A stretch of 5,401 nucleotides of DNA from JBJENW01 sp051880395. Lineage in GTDB: Bacteria > Bacillota > Clostridia > Lachnospirales > Lachnospiraceae. The position numbers and the translations under genes are program-made. Positions 5,361 through 5,401 of the stretch are shown here, piece by piece. Location of the stretch: contig JBJENW010000001.1 of NCBI GenBank assembly GCA_051880395.1, forward strand, positions 1 to 5,401. The letters run 5' to 3'. Below the pieces are notes generated by a model. That model saw only the letters and a list, made by a program, of their open reading frames with translations, did not search any database and was not told the DNA's origin. The stretch's first letter is position 1. The number at the start of each line of letters is the position of its first letter.

Positions 5361-5401
5361 ACCACTACTTTGTTGGTCTCACGAAACGGTATCGACTCCA
5401 C

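Noticed and set aside
5208..5401. + strand frame open from the antisense of the riboswitch to the window end
   Set aside because: It is antisense to a conserved RNA. The only ATG in it (5343) lacks a ribosome binding site, and no family is recognisable.
5300..5401. tRNA, 5S rRNA or tmRNA fragment at the right edge
   Set aside because: The segment resembling a T-loop has no pairing stem, and no acceptor or anticodon arm can be built.
1..5401. CRISPR array, insertion sequence, attachment site or prophage
   Set aside because: I saw no regular repeats, terminal inverted repeats, or transposase or integrase frames. The region reads as ordinary core metabolism.

Overview
The window looks like part of a low-GC Gram-positive anaerobe chromosome, most likely a Clostridia member and possibly Lachnospiraceae. 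The reasons are a pyruvate:ferredoxin oxidoreductase end, an oxygen-sensitive ThiH-type thiazole pathway, strong AGGAG-type ribosome binding sites, compact U-tract terminators and a consensus sigma-A promoter. The taxon is inferred from gene content and style, not from a marker gene.

Left part, + strand. The window opens inside the last 106 codons of a pyruvate:ferredoxin (flavodoxin) oxidoreductase (nifJ/por). A strong hairpin terminator closes that gene. Next comes a two-gene unit: a membrane-anchored DUF4230 protein and, 21 bases later, an integral membrane acyltransferase of the OafA/WecH type (acyltransferase family 3). This pair ends at a terminator with A and T tracts on its two sides, which can also stop the thiamin operon arriving from the opposite direction.

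Right part, - strand. A thiazole-synthesis operon reads right to left: promoter (TTGACA, 17 bases, TATAAT), TPP riboswitch with its own terminator, an unusually long structured leader, then thiS, thiG, thiH and a thiE/tenI-like gene. ThiS is the sulfur carrier with a C-terminal Gly-Gly. ThiH is a radical-SAM enzyme that makes dehydroglycine from tyrosine. ThiG condenses dehydroglycine, the ThiS thiocarboxylate and deoxyxylulose 5-phosphate into the thiazole. The last gene either aromatises the thiazole (TenI role) or couples it to the pyrimidine (ThiE role). The ThiS-activating gene thiF and the pyrimidine gene thiC are not in the window.

The most unusual stretch is the roughly 190-base leader between the riboswitch terminator and thiS. 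It holds a second complete intrinsic terminator (hairpin plus seven U), several further hairpins, a weak possible internal promoter, and a 33-codon open frame. That frame runs through the second terminator, has three consecutive His codons in the hairpin, and stops in an ATGA overlap with thiS. This is compatible with an extra control layer on top of TPP sensing, but that is inference. The last 100 bases of the window contain no gene I can support, only a notable imperfect hairpin.
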